Assembly (NCBI RefSeq): GCF_006007885.1
Contig: NZ_VCRO01000002.1
Location: 310,001 to 374,000, forward strand
Length of the DNA: 64,000 nucleotides
Direction of reading: 5' to 3'
From: Alteribacter natronophilus
GTDB lineage: Bacteria; Bacillota; Bacilli; Bacillales; Salisediminibacteriaceae
In this document: positions 17,490 to 26,578 of the stretch, piece after piece
Numbering within the stretch: position 1 is the first letter of the stretch
Layout of the letters: each line of letters starts with the position of its first letter
Notes under the pieces: model-generated
The model's database searches: none
The model's input: only the letters and a program-made list of their open reading frames with translations
What the model was told of the DNA's origin: nothing
Translations under genes and position numbers: made by a program

Positions 17490-17524
17490 AAGACCACCCG
17501 GAAATTTTATGGGTGGTCTTTTGG
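17490..17524 (+). terminator. Rho-independent terminator-like hairpin
   Basis: A perfect 10-bp stem (17490-17499 with 17511-17520) with an 11-base AT-rich loop is followed by T residues. A second, weaker 9-bp hairpin lies at 17416-17438. Together they close the plus-strand region ahead of the convergent rsbR gene. Confidence 0.6.
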
Positions 17525-17587
17525 TTTAACGTACACGTCGCTGTGGAGCTCAAAATATGGAGGAATTACCTCTTATGGGGAAAAATA

Positions 17588-18430
17588 TTAATTATCAAGG
17601 TCGATACTTAATCCTGTCAATGGTAATGCATTTGGCAAGCTTTGCACTACCTTCATCTCATTTAATGAAATGCCTAAGGTTACCATAGTTTGTGCCAGTT
17701 CTGGCCTTAATCCAGCAATAATAGCAGTGATTCCCATAAGTTTTAAAGCATCATGGAGTTGGAAAAGACTTTTGGCGACTGCTGTATCGATCATATGGAC
17801 ACCCGTTAAATCTATAATTAAATACTTTAATCCGAGTTTACTTCCCATTTTCAGCGTCTGCTCCAGGAGCTGCTGTGCGCGATATGTATCCAGCGTTCCA
17901 ACTAACGGTAAAATAGCTACATCTTCCGTTAACGTAACGATAGGAACCGAGAGTTCTATTAACTCCTCCTTTGCTTCATTAAATACTTTTTCATGGTATT
18001 TAACAAAAGATTGAGTAAAGGCATAGATAATTTGATCAATAGTCGGGTTAATTCGCTCTGAAATTAAGTTGTTGTCATCAAATGTTAAATTTTCGTTTTC
18101 AAATTCCTTACTAATAAATTTGAAAATAAATTGCCGGTAATGTGGGATCACCCATAGAGCTTCATGTAACGGGACACTCGACTCGGTTGCATAATCCCCT
18201 AGATTTTTTCCCCACTCATAAACTTTTTCTAATACATCGTCTAAATTATCTTTAGTTAAAGACTCACCTATAAGCCCGACAAATTCAGCCCGTATTTGAA
18301 TTAATTCCTCATGCTCTATTTTTCCTAAGTTTTGATTGCGGTTAACTAACTCCTCAACTTCCCGCGCAATGCTTTCTTTCTGATTAACTATCATTTCGCC
18401 TATAGAATACATTTGTTTTTCATTCAGCAT
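17588..18430 (-). CDS. RsbR-type stressosome protein (globin-like N-terminus plus STAS)
   Basis: This 280-residue protein has an RsbR_N sensory domain (about 1-150) and a C-terminal STAS domain (about 165-275). The region MIDTAVAKSLFQLHDAL contains the Thr that corresponds to an RsbT phosphorylation site. RsbR paralogues form the stressosome with RsbS and control SigB through RsbT. No rsbS, rsbT or rsbU lies nearby, so it is an orphan co-antagonist that would join a stressosome encoded elsewhere. GGAGG lies 9-13 bases before its ATG. Confidence 0.87.
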   Translation of the reverse strand: MLNEKQMYSIGEMIVNQKESIAREVEELVNRNQNLGKIEHEELIQIRAEFVGLIGESLTKDNLDDVLEKVYEWGKNLGDYATESSVPLHEALWVIPHYRQFIFKFISKEFENENLTFDDNNLISERINPTIDQIIYAFTQSFVKYHEKVFNEAKEELIELSVPIVTLTEDVAILPLVGTLDTYRAQQLLEQTLKMGSKLGLKYLIIDLTGVHMIDTAVAKSLFQLHDALKLMGITAIIAGLRPELAQTMVTLGISLNEMKVVQSLPNALPLTGLSIDLDN

Positions 18431-18926
18431 TTAGATTGCCTCCAAGTTTATTTTTTTCTGGGAATTTTTCGTATGTAGGCGTTATTTTTACTCTAACACC
18501 ATAATAACAAAGAAAAAACCAGAGTACTATATACCGCTTTTTGTAAAATCACGAAACAGGGGAATGGGATGCCTGTTACTTCCCGGAGACCGGCTATTAG
18601 ATTCACTACCCGAATTATGTCGTAGTTTCTTAGTTTGATAAGGTTAAATGAGGTGTTGTTATGGAGGGAGTTGTCAGCGAATGTAGGCTGACTGCTGCTG
18701 ACGGCTGAGTATTATTAGGTATAAGGTTTAATCCGCAAAATGGGACTGGTATATGGGGAAGTAATGTATCTTGAATTTTACACCTTTTGTCTAAAAAACT
18801 TTATTGTCCGCCTGTTCATGCCGCCTGCATGAAAGCATACATATCTGAGTAGCAGTAATGGGGGAGTCTACCCGCATTTGATTGGATGCTGCTGGTTCTT
18901 TACTCAGATGAGAGGGTGTGGTGACG
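18431..18926. other. Intergenic region without a recognisable gene
   Basis: This stretch between rsbR and the DUF4190 gene carries no convincing reading frame or RNA gene. The left part, AT-rich, must contain the minus-strand rsbR promoter. I did not find a clear SigB element (GTTT-N-GGGTAT) on that strand. Confidence 0.5.
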
Positions 18927-19214
18927 ATGGGGGAAAGTGTGGAGGCGGTAAAGGGGAAAGTGAACGGAAAAGCGGTGGCTTCCCTGGTGCTGGGTATTGT
19001 ATCCCTGATTCTTCCCTACGTGGGACTGGTGACGGGAATCGTGGGGATTGTACTTGCCAAACTTGCGTTTAAGGAGATCAGCGAGAATTCAGAAAGCGGG
19101 AGAGGGCTAGCTGTTGGCGGGCTGGTGTGCAGTATCATTGCAACGGTGCTTTACGCAATTATGGTTCTGCTTTTCATTGCAGCCGTTGGATGGTTCACTG
19201 TATTTGAGGTTTAG
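18927..19214 (+). CDS. DUF4190 small membrane protein
   Basis: This protein of about 95 residues has two long hydrophobic segments, SLVLGIVSLILPYVGLVTG and a second one at about 60-90, separated by the AFKEISENSESGRGLA linker. That layout and the AxxSLVLGIVS opening are typical of DUF4190. The start is uncertain between ATG 18927 and GTG 18918 or 18921, because AGAGGG lies at 18911-18916. Function is unknown. It appears to be paired with the next small membrane gene. Confidence 0.75.
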   Translation: MGESVEAVKGKVNGKAVASLVLGIVSLILPYVGLVTGIVGIVLAKLAFKEISENSESGRGLAVGGLVCSIIATVLYAIMVLLFIAAVGWFTVFEV

Positions 19215-19244
19215 ACTCACGTTACCAGCAGGGGAGGGGAAGCT

Positions 19245-19559
19245 TTGTCGACATCCAGAATACTTAAGTGGGTATCCGGAGGGCTTGAAGCGATTCTCGG
19301 CATTCCGATTCTGGGCGGAATGATTGTGATCAGTCTGGCTTATACACCTTTATTGTTCATGCTGGCGCTGCATATCGTCACGCTTGTCCTGACGAAAAAG
19401 GACGGAGGGGCTTCAACAGGAAGTATTCTTGGCATAATAACCTCATGTATAGCATGGATCCCGTTTGTGGGCATGGTCATGCATATCCTTACCGCGATCT
19501 TCCTCATGGTAGATGCGTCAAAGCCGGATCCTGGGGAGCAGGAGCGGGCTGCGGGGTAG
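19245..19559 (+). CDS. Small membrane protein of unknown function
   Basis: This 104-residue protein has three hydrophobic segments with short polar ends. TTG 19245 follows GGGGAGGGG (19231-19239). Its design resembles the DUF4190 protein just upstream, and the 30-base spacing suggests co-transcription. I do not recognise a family. Confidence 0.65.
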   Translation: MSTSRILKWVSGGLEAILGIPILGGMIVISLAYTPLLFMLALHIVTLVLTKKDGGASTGSILGIITSCIAWIPFVGMVMHILTAIFLMVDASKPDPGEQERAAG

Positions 19560-19602
19560 GGGGGAGCGTAGTAAGTGACAATTTACTAATTCATCAGAAA
19601 AG

Positions 19603-19630
19603 CGAAGCGCACTTTGGGCTTCGTTTTTTT
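19603..19630 (+). terminator. Rho-independent terminator
   Basis: CGAAGC (19603-19608) pairs with GCTTCG (19618-19623) and is followed by seven T residues. It ends the small membrane-protein pair before the sugar ABC operon. Confidence 0.7.
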
Positions 19631-19743
19631 GCGATAGGCTCTTGAAAACTGCGGCAGTGCAGTTTGAAATCATTTGTTTACAGGATAACCTTCTCACTGC
19701 AAAAATTAATAAGGAGAAATCTAATAAAAATAATTCAAAACTA

Positions 19744-19910
19744 TTGAAAAGGTTTTCAACATAATTTATAGTTGAACTATGAAAAGGCTTTCAGCGGTTT
19801 GTATTTTCAGATTTTCGGAGTATATTTTTTCTTTTTTGTTCTTGAAAAGCTTTTCTTGTTAAGTTCTAGGAAGGATTTATATTTTTTTACTCGATTTGAA
19901 AAGCTTTTCA
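19744..19910 (+). promoter_or_regulatory. Four palindromic operators for a LacI-family regulator
   Basis: Four copies of a TGAAAAG-CTTTTCA type palindrome lie at 19744-19759, 19780-19793, 19842-19857 and 19897-19910; the first two have small deviations. They fill the 230 bases before the sugar-binding protein gene. A LacI-family regulator is encoded at the end of the same operon (25425) and is the likely binder. Confidence 0.75.
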
Positions 19911-19975
19911 GAGTTGGTGGCTCCGCTCTTAATAGCGGAGGATATAGGAAAATAACGAAAAAAGGGGATGTACAC

Positions 19976-21259
19976 ATGCTTTCTATGAAGAAAACGGGTT
20001 TTGTATCAGTTCTGGGAATGTCGCTTGTTCTGACTGCCTGCGGTGGTGATGACACGGGAGGAGACAACGATGACGGAGTGACCACCCTCCATTTCTGGGG
20101 AGGTGTCCCTGCGGAAAACGGCCCTCAGGAGGTTGTGGACGAGTGGAATGAAAACAATCCCGATGTCCAGGTTGAGTATTCAAGGTACGTTAATGACGAT
20201 GAAGGGAACATGCGCGTAAATACGGCGCTTCAGACTGGGGAAAGTATCGATATTCTGAAGTCCCATTCCCCGAACCACCTCGAACAGAGAGTGGACTCTG
20301 ATTTCCTTCTTGATCTTGCAGACTATGCCGGAGAGTTTGATATTGAAGGATCGGTGGGACCGGCTGCTGAACGATGGAAGATGAATGATACGTATTATGC
20401 AGTTCCGACAAACACAAATGCGCTGTTCATTATGCTGAATGAGGACGCTCTTGAAGAGAACGGTCTCGAAGTACCTGAGACGTGGACCTGGGAAGAGGTG
20501 GCAGAGTATGCCAACGAGCTTGGGAGTGATTTCCCGTACGGCTATGCAATTGACCATGACACGATTCACGGCATCATTCAGAACGCCCTGATTGACGATG
20601 GGTTTGTGGATGAAAATGGTGAATCCAACCTTGATCATCCGAATGTCCGAGAAGGTCTTGCGCTCTATTATGACATGATGCATGAAGACGGGGTTATGCC
20701 TGTATTATCTGAACAGGTGGCAACGAACATGCAGCCTGAACAGATGTTTATTGACGGTGAAGTCGGGATGTACCAGGCGGGAGCGTGGCGTCTGCGTATG
20801 CTGAACGACCTTGATGAATATCCTCGTGATTTCAATGTCGCTTTTGCTCCTTATCCGCACTTCGAAGGACAGAGTATGCCAGCACACCACGTGGAGGATG
20901 CCATGTCCATCGTTGCCGAAACCGATCACCCTGAAGAGGCGTGGGAGTTTATTGAATGGTATGCCAATGAAGGGATGATTCACCTTGCTCCGGGAGGTCG
21001 TGTTCCGGCATCTGAGGACGGTCCCGCAGAGGAAGCCCGTGAACTGATTGTCGAAGGGGCAGAAGACACTTACAACTTAGATTCCCTTAACAGTGTTTAT
21101 GAGATTGAAAACACTGAGATGATCGTGGATCCACCATATCAGGTTCTTGATAACATCACTCAGGAACTGGAAATGTTTTTCCTTGGTAACAACGACCTTG
21201 ATACGACCATCGAACGTATGGTGAATTTCCACAACGATTATCTTGAGCGTAACCGCTAA
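19976..21259 (+). CDS. Sugar ABC transporter substrate-binding lipoprotein
   Basis: This 427-residue extracellular lipoprotein of solute-binding family 1 has a signal peptide ending LTAC with Cys22, an Asp/Gly linker, then LHFWGG and a WTWEEVAEYANEL segment typical of oligosaccharide-binding proteins. It feeds the two MalF/MalG-type permeases encoded next. An open frame extends upstream to 19772, but it runs through the operators and lacks a signal peptide at its start; ATG 19976 has AAAGGGG upstream. The ATPase is absent, so a shared MsmX-type ATPase must energise the system. Confidence 0.92.
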   Translation: MLSMKKTGFVSVLGMSLVLTACGGDDTGGDNDDGVTTLHFWGGVPAENGPQEVVDEWNENNPDVQVEYSRYVNDDEGNMRVNTALQTGESIDILKSHSPNHLEQRVDSDFLLDLADYAGEFDIEGSVGPAAERWKMNDTYYAVPTNTNALFIMLNEDALEENGLEVPETWTWEEVAEYANELGSDFPYGYAIDHDTIHGIIQNALIDDGFVDENGESNLDHPNVREGLALYYDMMHEDGVMPVLSEQVATNMQPEQMFIDGEVGMYQAGAWRLRMLNDLDEYPRDFNVAFAPYPHFEGQSMPAHHVEDAMSIVAETDHPEEAWEFIEWYANEGMIHLAPGGRVPASEDGPAEEARELIVEGAEDTYNLDSLNSVYEIENTEMIVDPPYQVLDNITQELEMFFLGNNDLDTTIERMVNFHNDYLERNR

Positions 21260-21304
21260 AAAGAAAGGGAGCACAAAGGAAGCTGAGTGCTCCCTCTTTT
21301 CTTT
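21259..21304 (+). terminator. Intercistronic hairpin after the binding-protein gene
   Basis: A long stem (about 21259-21274 with 21287-21304) containing GGGAGCAC and GTGCTCCC is flanked by A- and T-rich tracts. It lies within the operon and probably attenuates or stabilises transcripts so that binding protein exceeds permease. Confidence 0.7.
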
Positions 21305-21363
21305 AATACTGGTTACATAGACAGACCCGGCTTTGAGACCGGGCGAAGAGGAGGCGAACGAAG

Positions 21364-22242
21364 TTGAAGTGGATGAAACGCCAGCAGATGATCGGTTATC
21401 TCTTTATTTTACCCAGCATTATCGGGGTGTCGATCTTCTTTCTGTTTCCATTATTGTTCTCACTCGTATTATCCTTTACAAATTGGTCGGGACCGAGTGG
21501 ACGCGGAACGGAGTTTATCGGAATGGAGAATTTCCAGAGGATCCTCGGAGATGAGGTTTTCCGTCAGGCATTCTTCAATAACTTCCTGTATTTAATTCAT
21601 GTACCGATTGCTGTATTTCTCGGGTTTCTTGTCGCGGTTTTTCTGAACCGGAGTGTATATATGAAAAACGCGCTGCGGGCTGTTTTCTTTTTACCGTATT
21701 TAATCAGTCCGATTGCCATCGGTTTTGTCTGGATGCTGTTATTCCATCCTTCAGAAGGCCCTATTAATGTGATGCTCATGTCCCTTGGGGTGGATAACCC
21801 GCCGGGATGGCTCTCCTCAACGGGAAGTTCCATGTACGCCATCATCATTATGTCAGCATGGCAGATCATGGGCTTTAACATCATTATTTATCTCGCAGCT
21901 CTGCAGGGCGTTCCCCGTGAGCTGGAGGAAGCGTGCAGTATGGACGGAGCGAAAAAATGGCAGATTACCCGCTATGTAACGTTCCCGTTTGTCAGCCCGA
22001 TTACTTTATTTCTTCTCATTATCGGCGTGGCCAACGCGTTTAAGAACTTTGGCCTCATTCAGGCCGTAACCGGCGGTGGGCCCGGTAACAGTACGACGAT
22101 TCTGCCGCTTTATGTTTACCAGACGGCTTTCCGTTATTACGAACTTGGGTATGCATCGACGATCGCTATTATTCTGTTCCTTGTGATTTTCGCCATTACG
22201 CTGCTGCAGTGGCTCGGCCAGAAAAAATGGGTTCACTACTAG
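21364..22242 (+). CDS. Sugar ABC transporter permease (MalF/UgpA type)
   Basis: This 292-residue inner-membrane permease has six hydrophobic helices and the EAA-loop region ELEEACSMDGAKKWQITRYV that docks the ATPase. TTG 21364 is 9 bases after AGGAGG; ATG 21373 is an alternative. It works with the MalG-type partner starting 19 bases downstream. Confidence 0.9.
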   Translation: MKWMKRQQMIGYLFILPSIIGVSIFFLFPLLFSLVLSFTNWSGPSGRGTEFIGMENFQRILGDEVFRQAFFNNFLYLIHVPIAVFLGFLVAVFLNRSVYMKNALRAVFFLPYLISPIAIGFVWMLLFHPSEGPINVMLMSLGVDNPPGWLSSTGSSMYAIIIMSAWQIMGFNIIIYLAALQGVPRELEEACSMDGAKKWQITRYVTFPFVSPITLFLLIIGVANAFKNFGLIQAVTGGGPGNSTTILPLYVYQTAFRYYELGYASTIAIILFLVIFAITLLQWLGQKKWVHY

Positions 22243-22260
22243 AAGGGGGGAGGACACGAT

Positions 22261-23121
22261 ATGAGCAGCCAGGAAAAAATTAAGAATAAAAGTCCAAAAA
22301 AGATAAATTACTACAAGCTGATCATGACGATTGTCATGACCTTTACGGGTCTCGTGATGATTATCCCTTTCTTCTGGATGTTATCCACGTCGTTTAAGTC
22401 ACCGGCAGAGATATTCGAGTATCCCATTCAGTGGATTCCATCCACGTTTAATTTAGGTCCTCACGAGCGGGTATGGTTCGGGGAATTCAGCTTTTTCACG
22501 TACTACTGGAACTCTATTAAAATTGCTGTTATTGGTACAGCAGGTGCTACCTTTATCGGTGCGATGGCCGCTTACGGGTTTGCCCGGATTCCATTCAAAG
22601 GAAGAAATGGTCTCTTCGTACTGTACCTGATGATGATGATGGTGCCGCCTCAGGTTCTGTTTGTTCCTAAATTCATCATGTTTGATTTTGCAGGAATCTA
22701 CAATACCCACTGGGCACTCATCCTGCCGACGATTTTCACGATTATCGGGGTCTTTTACATGCGGCAGTTTTTCCTGACGATCCCCCACGCTATATCGGAA
22801 TCGGCTTTTATTGACGGGGCGGGGCACTTCAGGATTTTCTTTCAGATTTTCCTGCCGCTGGCCAAGCCGGCGATTGCCACGTTTGCCATTCTCGATTTTT
22901 CGTGGAACTGGAACAACTATGAAGACGCGCTTGTCTTCCTGATCAGTGAACACCTGTTTACTGTTCCGCTCGGACTGGATAATTTCGTTATGGAATTCTC
23001 CGTCGATTACGCGGGGATGATGGCAGCGGCAACAGCTTCTGTTCTGCCGATTGTACTGATCTTCATCATTGGACAGCGATACATTATTGAAGGTGTAGCA
23101 AGCTCAGCTGTAAAAGGATAA
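22261..23121 (+). CDS. Sugar ABC transporter permease (MalG/UgpE type)
   Basis: This 286-residue permease has six hydrophobic helices. Its EAA loop (ISESAFIDGAGHFRIFFQIF) lies in the C-terminal half, and the end GVASSAVKG is typical of the MalG group. The start ATG 22261 follows AAGGGGGGAGG. It completes the importer that lacks its own ATPase gene. Confidence 0.9.
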   Translation: MSSQEKIKNKSPKKINYYKLIMTIVMTFTGLVMIIPFFWMLSTSFKSPAEIFEYPIQWIPSTFNLGPHERVWFGEFSFFTYYWNSIKIAVIGTAGATFIGAMAAYGFARIPFKGRNGLFVLYLMMMMVPPQVLFVPKFIMFDFAGIYNTHWALILPTIFTIIGVFYMRQFFLTIPHAISESAFIDGAGHFRIFFQIFLPLAKPAIATFAILDFSWNWNNYEDALVFLISEHLFTVPLGLDNFVMEFSVDYAGMMAAATASVLPIVLIFIIGQRYIIEGVASSAVKG

Positions 23122-23140
23122 TAAAAGGAGAGGTTTCTAA

Positions 23141-24724
23141 ATGACTGCTGTAACGAGATTAAAATCTGATGTTATGATTATTGGTGGAGGCGTGGGCGGC
23201 GCAGCAGCTGCGCTGTCCGCTGCCAGAAGCGGAAAGAAAGTCGTAATGACCGAAGAGGAGAAGTGGATTGGCGGGCAGCTTACAAGTCAGGCTGTTCCAC
23301 CGGATGAGCATCCCTGGATCGAACAGTTCGGATGCACGGCTACTTACCGGGATTTCAGAAACCGGGTGAGAGAGTACTATAAACAGCATTATCCGCTTAC
23401 GCCGGAAGCGCGGCGGAAGCAGAATTTAAATCCCGGGAACGGCTGGGTGAGCCGTCTCTGTCATGAACCGAAAGTTGCTCTTGCTGTACTTCATGACATG
23501 CTGGCCCCATACGAATCCTCAGGTAAAGTGGAGATTCTCCATAAGCACAGAATTACAGGTGCTGAGACGGAGGGGGATCTTATTAAAACGGTGACGGTGC
23601 GGAACCTGGAAACAGGCAGCGATGTAATTCTGGAAGCTCCCTATTTTCTCGATGCAACGGAATGCGGGGATGTACTTCCGGCTGCCGGTGTTGAATACGT
23701 TACCGGGGCCGAATCGATTGAACAGACCGGGGAGCCGAGTGCGCTGGAAGAAGCGGACCCGCTCGATATGCAGGCTGTCAGTGTCTGTTTTGCTCTTGAT
23801 TACAAGGAAGGGGAAGACCATACGATCGAAAAACCGGAGGACTATGAATTCTGGAAAGAGTATGAGCCGGATTTCTGGCCGGACAAGCTTCTGAGCTGGA
23901 CCCACCCGTTTCCCGAGAACCTCAAGCCGTGGTCAAGGGATCTGTTCAAGCAGGAAGGAAGAACCCTAATCGATTCCCTCTGGCTGTTCAGAAGAATCAT
24001 CGATAAAGATAATTTCGAAGAAGGATTCTATGAAAGTGATATCACCCTGGTCAACTGGCCGCAGATCGACTACTGGCTTGGACCGGTCTTCGAGATTCCA
24101 GAGGAAGAGAGACAGAAGCACCTGAAACAGGCGAAACAGCTTTCCCTTTCTTTCCTGTACTGGATGCAGACCGAAGCTCCGCGTCCTGATGGTGGCTACG
24201 GGTACCCGGGACTGCGCCTGAGAAAAGACATTGTCGGGACAGAGGACGGTATGGCTGTACCGTACATTCGCGAATCACGCCGGATCGAGGCGGAATTCAC
24301 GGTTGTGGAGCAGCACGTGAGTCCTGACCATCAGCCTGAAGTAAAAGGGGAATACTTCTATGATTCCGTCGGAGTGGGGAGCTACCGAATCGATCTTCAC
24401 CCGAGTACCGGGGACAGAAACTACCTGGATGTGTCCAGTCTTCCATTCCAGATTCCACTGGGAAGCCTGATCCCGAAACGGGTCAAAAACCTGGTAGCCG
24501 CAGCCAAGAATATCGGGGTAACTCACATTACGACCGGCTGTTACAGACTGCATCCAGTAGAATGGAATATCGGTGAAGCTGCAGGTGCTCTGGCTGCCTA
24601 CTGTATTGAAAAAGGGCTCACACCCTCTGAAGTCAGAAACAGTGAGACGGAACTGAAAGCTTTCCAGGAAACGCTTGAAAAAGCGGGAGTGGAGCTGGAC
24701 TGGCCTGAGCTTCAGGTGAGATAA
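23141..24724 (+). CDS. FAD-dependent oxidoreductase (FAD_oxidored family)
   Basis: This 527-residue flavoprotein opens with a Rossmann dinucleotide motif (MIIGGGVGGAAAALSAARSG) and has the FAD_oxidored block FLDATECGDVLPAAG and a C-terminal ITTGCYRLHPVEWNIGEAAG. Related enzymes are often encoded with sugar ABC importers in Bacillota and are thought to oxidise sugars or their derivatives, but substrates are mostly unknown. No glycoside hydrolase lies in this operon, so it may be the main catabolic step. It has no signal peptide, so cytoplasmic action is likely. Confidence 0.85.
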   Translation: MTAVTRLKSDVMIIGGGVGGAAAALSAARSGKKVVMTEEEKWIGGQLTSQAVPPDEHPWIEQFGCTATYRDFRNRVREYYKQHYPLTPEARRKQNLNPGNGWVSRLCHEPKVALAVLHDMLAPYESSGKVEILHKHRITGAETEGDLIKTVTVRNLETGSDVILEAPYFLDATECGDVLPAAGVEYVTGAESIEQTGEPSALEEADPLDMQAVSVCFALDYKEGEDHTIEKPEDYEFWKEYEPDFWPDKLLSWTHPFPENLKPWSRDLFKQEGRTLIDSLWLFRRIIDKDNFEEGFYESDITLVNWPQIDYWLGPVFEIPEEERQKHLKQAKQLSLSFLYWMQTEAPRPDGGYGYPGLRLRKDIVGTEDGMAVPYIRESRRIEAEFTVVEQHVSPDHQPEVKGEYFYDSVGVGSYRIDLHPSTGDRNYLDVSSLPFQIPLGSLIPKRVKNLVAAAKNIGVTHITTGCYRLHPVEWNIGEAAGALAAYCIEKGLTPSEVRNSETELKAFQETLEKAGVELDWPELQVR

Positions 24725-24746
24725 TAACGTTACGAGGTGAAAAACA

Positions 24747-25382
24747 ATGGAACAACAGGGCCTGTTAGGCGGATTTAATAAATTTTTTGAATGGTTTATG
24801 AACCTGGCATACCTGAATATACTCTGGCTCCTTTTCAGTTTGGGAGGACTCGTTATTCTGGGGATTGCACCGGCTACATCGGCCCTGTTTTCTGTTGTCC
24901 GCCAGCTGCTGATGGAGAAGGGAAAAGTGCCGGTCACGAAAACGTACTGGCATTATTACCGCAAAGACTTCCTTAAATCCAACGGCCTTTTCTATCTTTT
25001 TGCGGCCGCAGCCGGCATTATTGCTGCAGATCTTTATTTTCTGTCAGGTTTCAATCACACCCTGGCTTTTGTGACCATGGCCGTTCTCGCGGTCATTGGT
25101 ATGGTACTCCTGCTCGGTTTTATCATGCTGTTCCCAACGTTTGCCCATTATGAATTATCCTTCTGGAGATATATTAAACATGCTGTTGTCATCGGGTTGT
25201 TCCGCCCTCTTCATATTGTTCTCATGGTGGGGACCCTTGTAATGATGTATTACTTCATGCTTTTTGTTCCGGTTCTGCTGCTGTTTTTCGGAATGAGTCT
25301 GTTTGCTCTGATTGTAATGAGTATCAGCTATCACATATTCAATAAGATCGAACAGAAATCAGTGGCACCGGCTGAGGGATAG
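24747..25382 (+). CDS. YesL/DUF624 family membrane protein
   Basis: This 211-residue protein has five or six hydrophobic segments and the DUF624 opening GFNKFFEWFMNLAYLNILWL and GIAPATSALFSVVR. The family accompanies carbohydrate ABC operons, as YesL does in the B. subtilis rhamnogalacturonan cluster, and its role is unknown. It lies 22 bases after the oxidoreductase and 42 bases before the regulator. Confidence 0.88.
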   Translation: MEQQGLLGGFNKFFEWFMNLAYLNILWLLFSLGGLVILGIAPATSALFSVVRQLLMEKGKVPVTKTYWHYYRKDFLKSNGLFYLFAAAAGIIAADLYFLSGFNHTLAFVTMAVLAVIGMVLLLGFIMLFPTFAHYELSFWRYIKHAVVIGLFRPLHIVLMVGTLVMMYYFMLFVPVLLLFFGMSLFALIVMSISYHIFNKIEQKSVAPAEG

Positions 25383-25424
25383 GAAGCAAGCTGTTTGCAA
25401 ATTAAAGAAGAAGCAGGGGATACC

Positions 25425-26432
25425 ATGAGTCCGACAATAAAAGATGTGGCGAAAATGTCCGGAGTCTCCATGAGCACGGTTTCCCGTGTGCTGAACTCTC
25501 CGGCCAGTGTGACAGAAGAAAAGCGAATCAAAGTCGAAAAAGCTATTAAACAGTTAAAATATCATCCCAATGCGCTGGCCAGAGGTCTTATTTATAAGCG
25601 CACACAGTCTGTGGGGGTCCTCCTTCCGGATGTAGCCAACGCGTATGTTGCGGAGGTGATCAGAGGGATGGAGGATGCTTCCATTAATCATGGAAGCAAT
25701 CTGATTCTCTGCAATACAGACCGCAACAAAGAGCGGATGATTAAGTACCTGAAACTGCTCCGTGAAAAGCAGGTTGACGGCCTGGTATATACGAGCGATC
25801 CGCTGACAGAGGAAATCTTTCGGGAATTCGATGAGCTGAATATTCCTGTTGTCCTATCATCCACCCAGTCGCTGGAATACGCCTATCCTTCCGTAAAAGT
25901 GGATGACGAGAAAGCCGGATATGACGGCACATCCTACCTGATCGATAAAGGCCATAAACATGTGGCCATGATCAGCGGCCCGACAACAGATCCCATTGCA
26001 GGCTACCCGAGGTATACAGGCTATAAGCAGGCGATGAAAGAACGTCTCGGTGTCGCGGATGTTGATGACTTAACCGAGTTCGGAAACTTCCAGTACGACA
26101 CCGGCTATGACGCCATGAGCCGCCTGTACAGAAAGAATAAAAACATTACGGCCGTTTTTGCCGTAAGTGATGAAATGGCTCTCGGGGTTATTTCCTTCCT
26201 GTCCGACCAGGGCCTCTCAGTTCCGGGAGACATCTCCGTTCTCGGGTTCGATAACACAAGAATCGCCAGAATGAGCATCCCGAAACTGACAACCGTTGGC
26301 CAGCCCATGTACGATATTGGCTATAAATCCATGGAAAAGCTTGAAGCTCTCCTTCAGAAAAAAGAACTGAGCGAAGTCCGGACCTATCTGCCTCACAAAA
26401 TTATTGAACGGGAATCCGTGAGGGAGATATAA
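25425..26432 (+). CDS. LacI-family regulator of the sugar ABC operon
   Basis: This 335-residue repressor has an N-terminal LacI helix-turn-helix (TIKDVAKMSGVSMSTVSRVL), a hinge with HPNALARGL and a periplasmic-binding-type effector domain. ATG 25425 follows CAGGGGAT; the frame runs open to 25395 without support. Being last in the operon it would autoregulate, and the four palindromes at 19744-19910 are its likely operators. It is a paralogue of the regulator at 43314, sharing YHPNA-ARGLI and the PSVKVDD segment. Confidence 0.9.
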   Translation: MSPTIKDVAKMSGVSMSTVSRVLNSPASVTEEKRIKVEKAIKQLKYHPNALARGLIYKRTQSVGVLLPDVANAYVAEVIRGMEDASINHGSNLILCNTDRNKERMIKYLKLLREKQVDGLVYTSDPLTEEIFREFDELNIPVVLSSTQSLEYAYPSVKVDDEKAGYDGTSYLIDKGHKHVAMISGPTTDPIAGYPRYTGYKQAMKERLGVADVDDLTEFGNFQYDTGYDAMSRLYRKNKNITAVFAVSDEMALGVISFLSDQGLSVPGDISVLGFDNTRIARMSIPKLTTVGQPMYDIGYKSMEKLEALLQKKELSEVRTYLPHKIIERESVREI

Positions 26433-26512
26433 GCACCCGGGGTCCTGCTGAATATTAAAGTGTCAATTGCAGGTTGTTCGTTTAGTACAAAAAGGAAGCA
26501 GGCAGGTTAATT

Positions 26513-26543
26513 AAACATCCTCACAGCGTGGGGGTGTTTTTGT
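26513..26543 (+). terminator. Rho-independent terminator after the LacI gene
   Basis: The stem 26513-26524 with 26528-26539 pairs with several wobbles and ends in a T-run. It closes the sugar operon before the convergent Nramp gene. Confidence 0.65.
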
Positions 26544-26578
26544 TTTGCAAAGATGTGTTGTCTCCAGTGGGGATGAGC

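Noticed and set aside
19772-19975. N-terminal extension of the sugar-binding lipoprotein
   Set aside because: The extension would run through three of the palindromic operators and place the lipoprotein signal in the interior of the protein; ATG 19976 has its own binding site.
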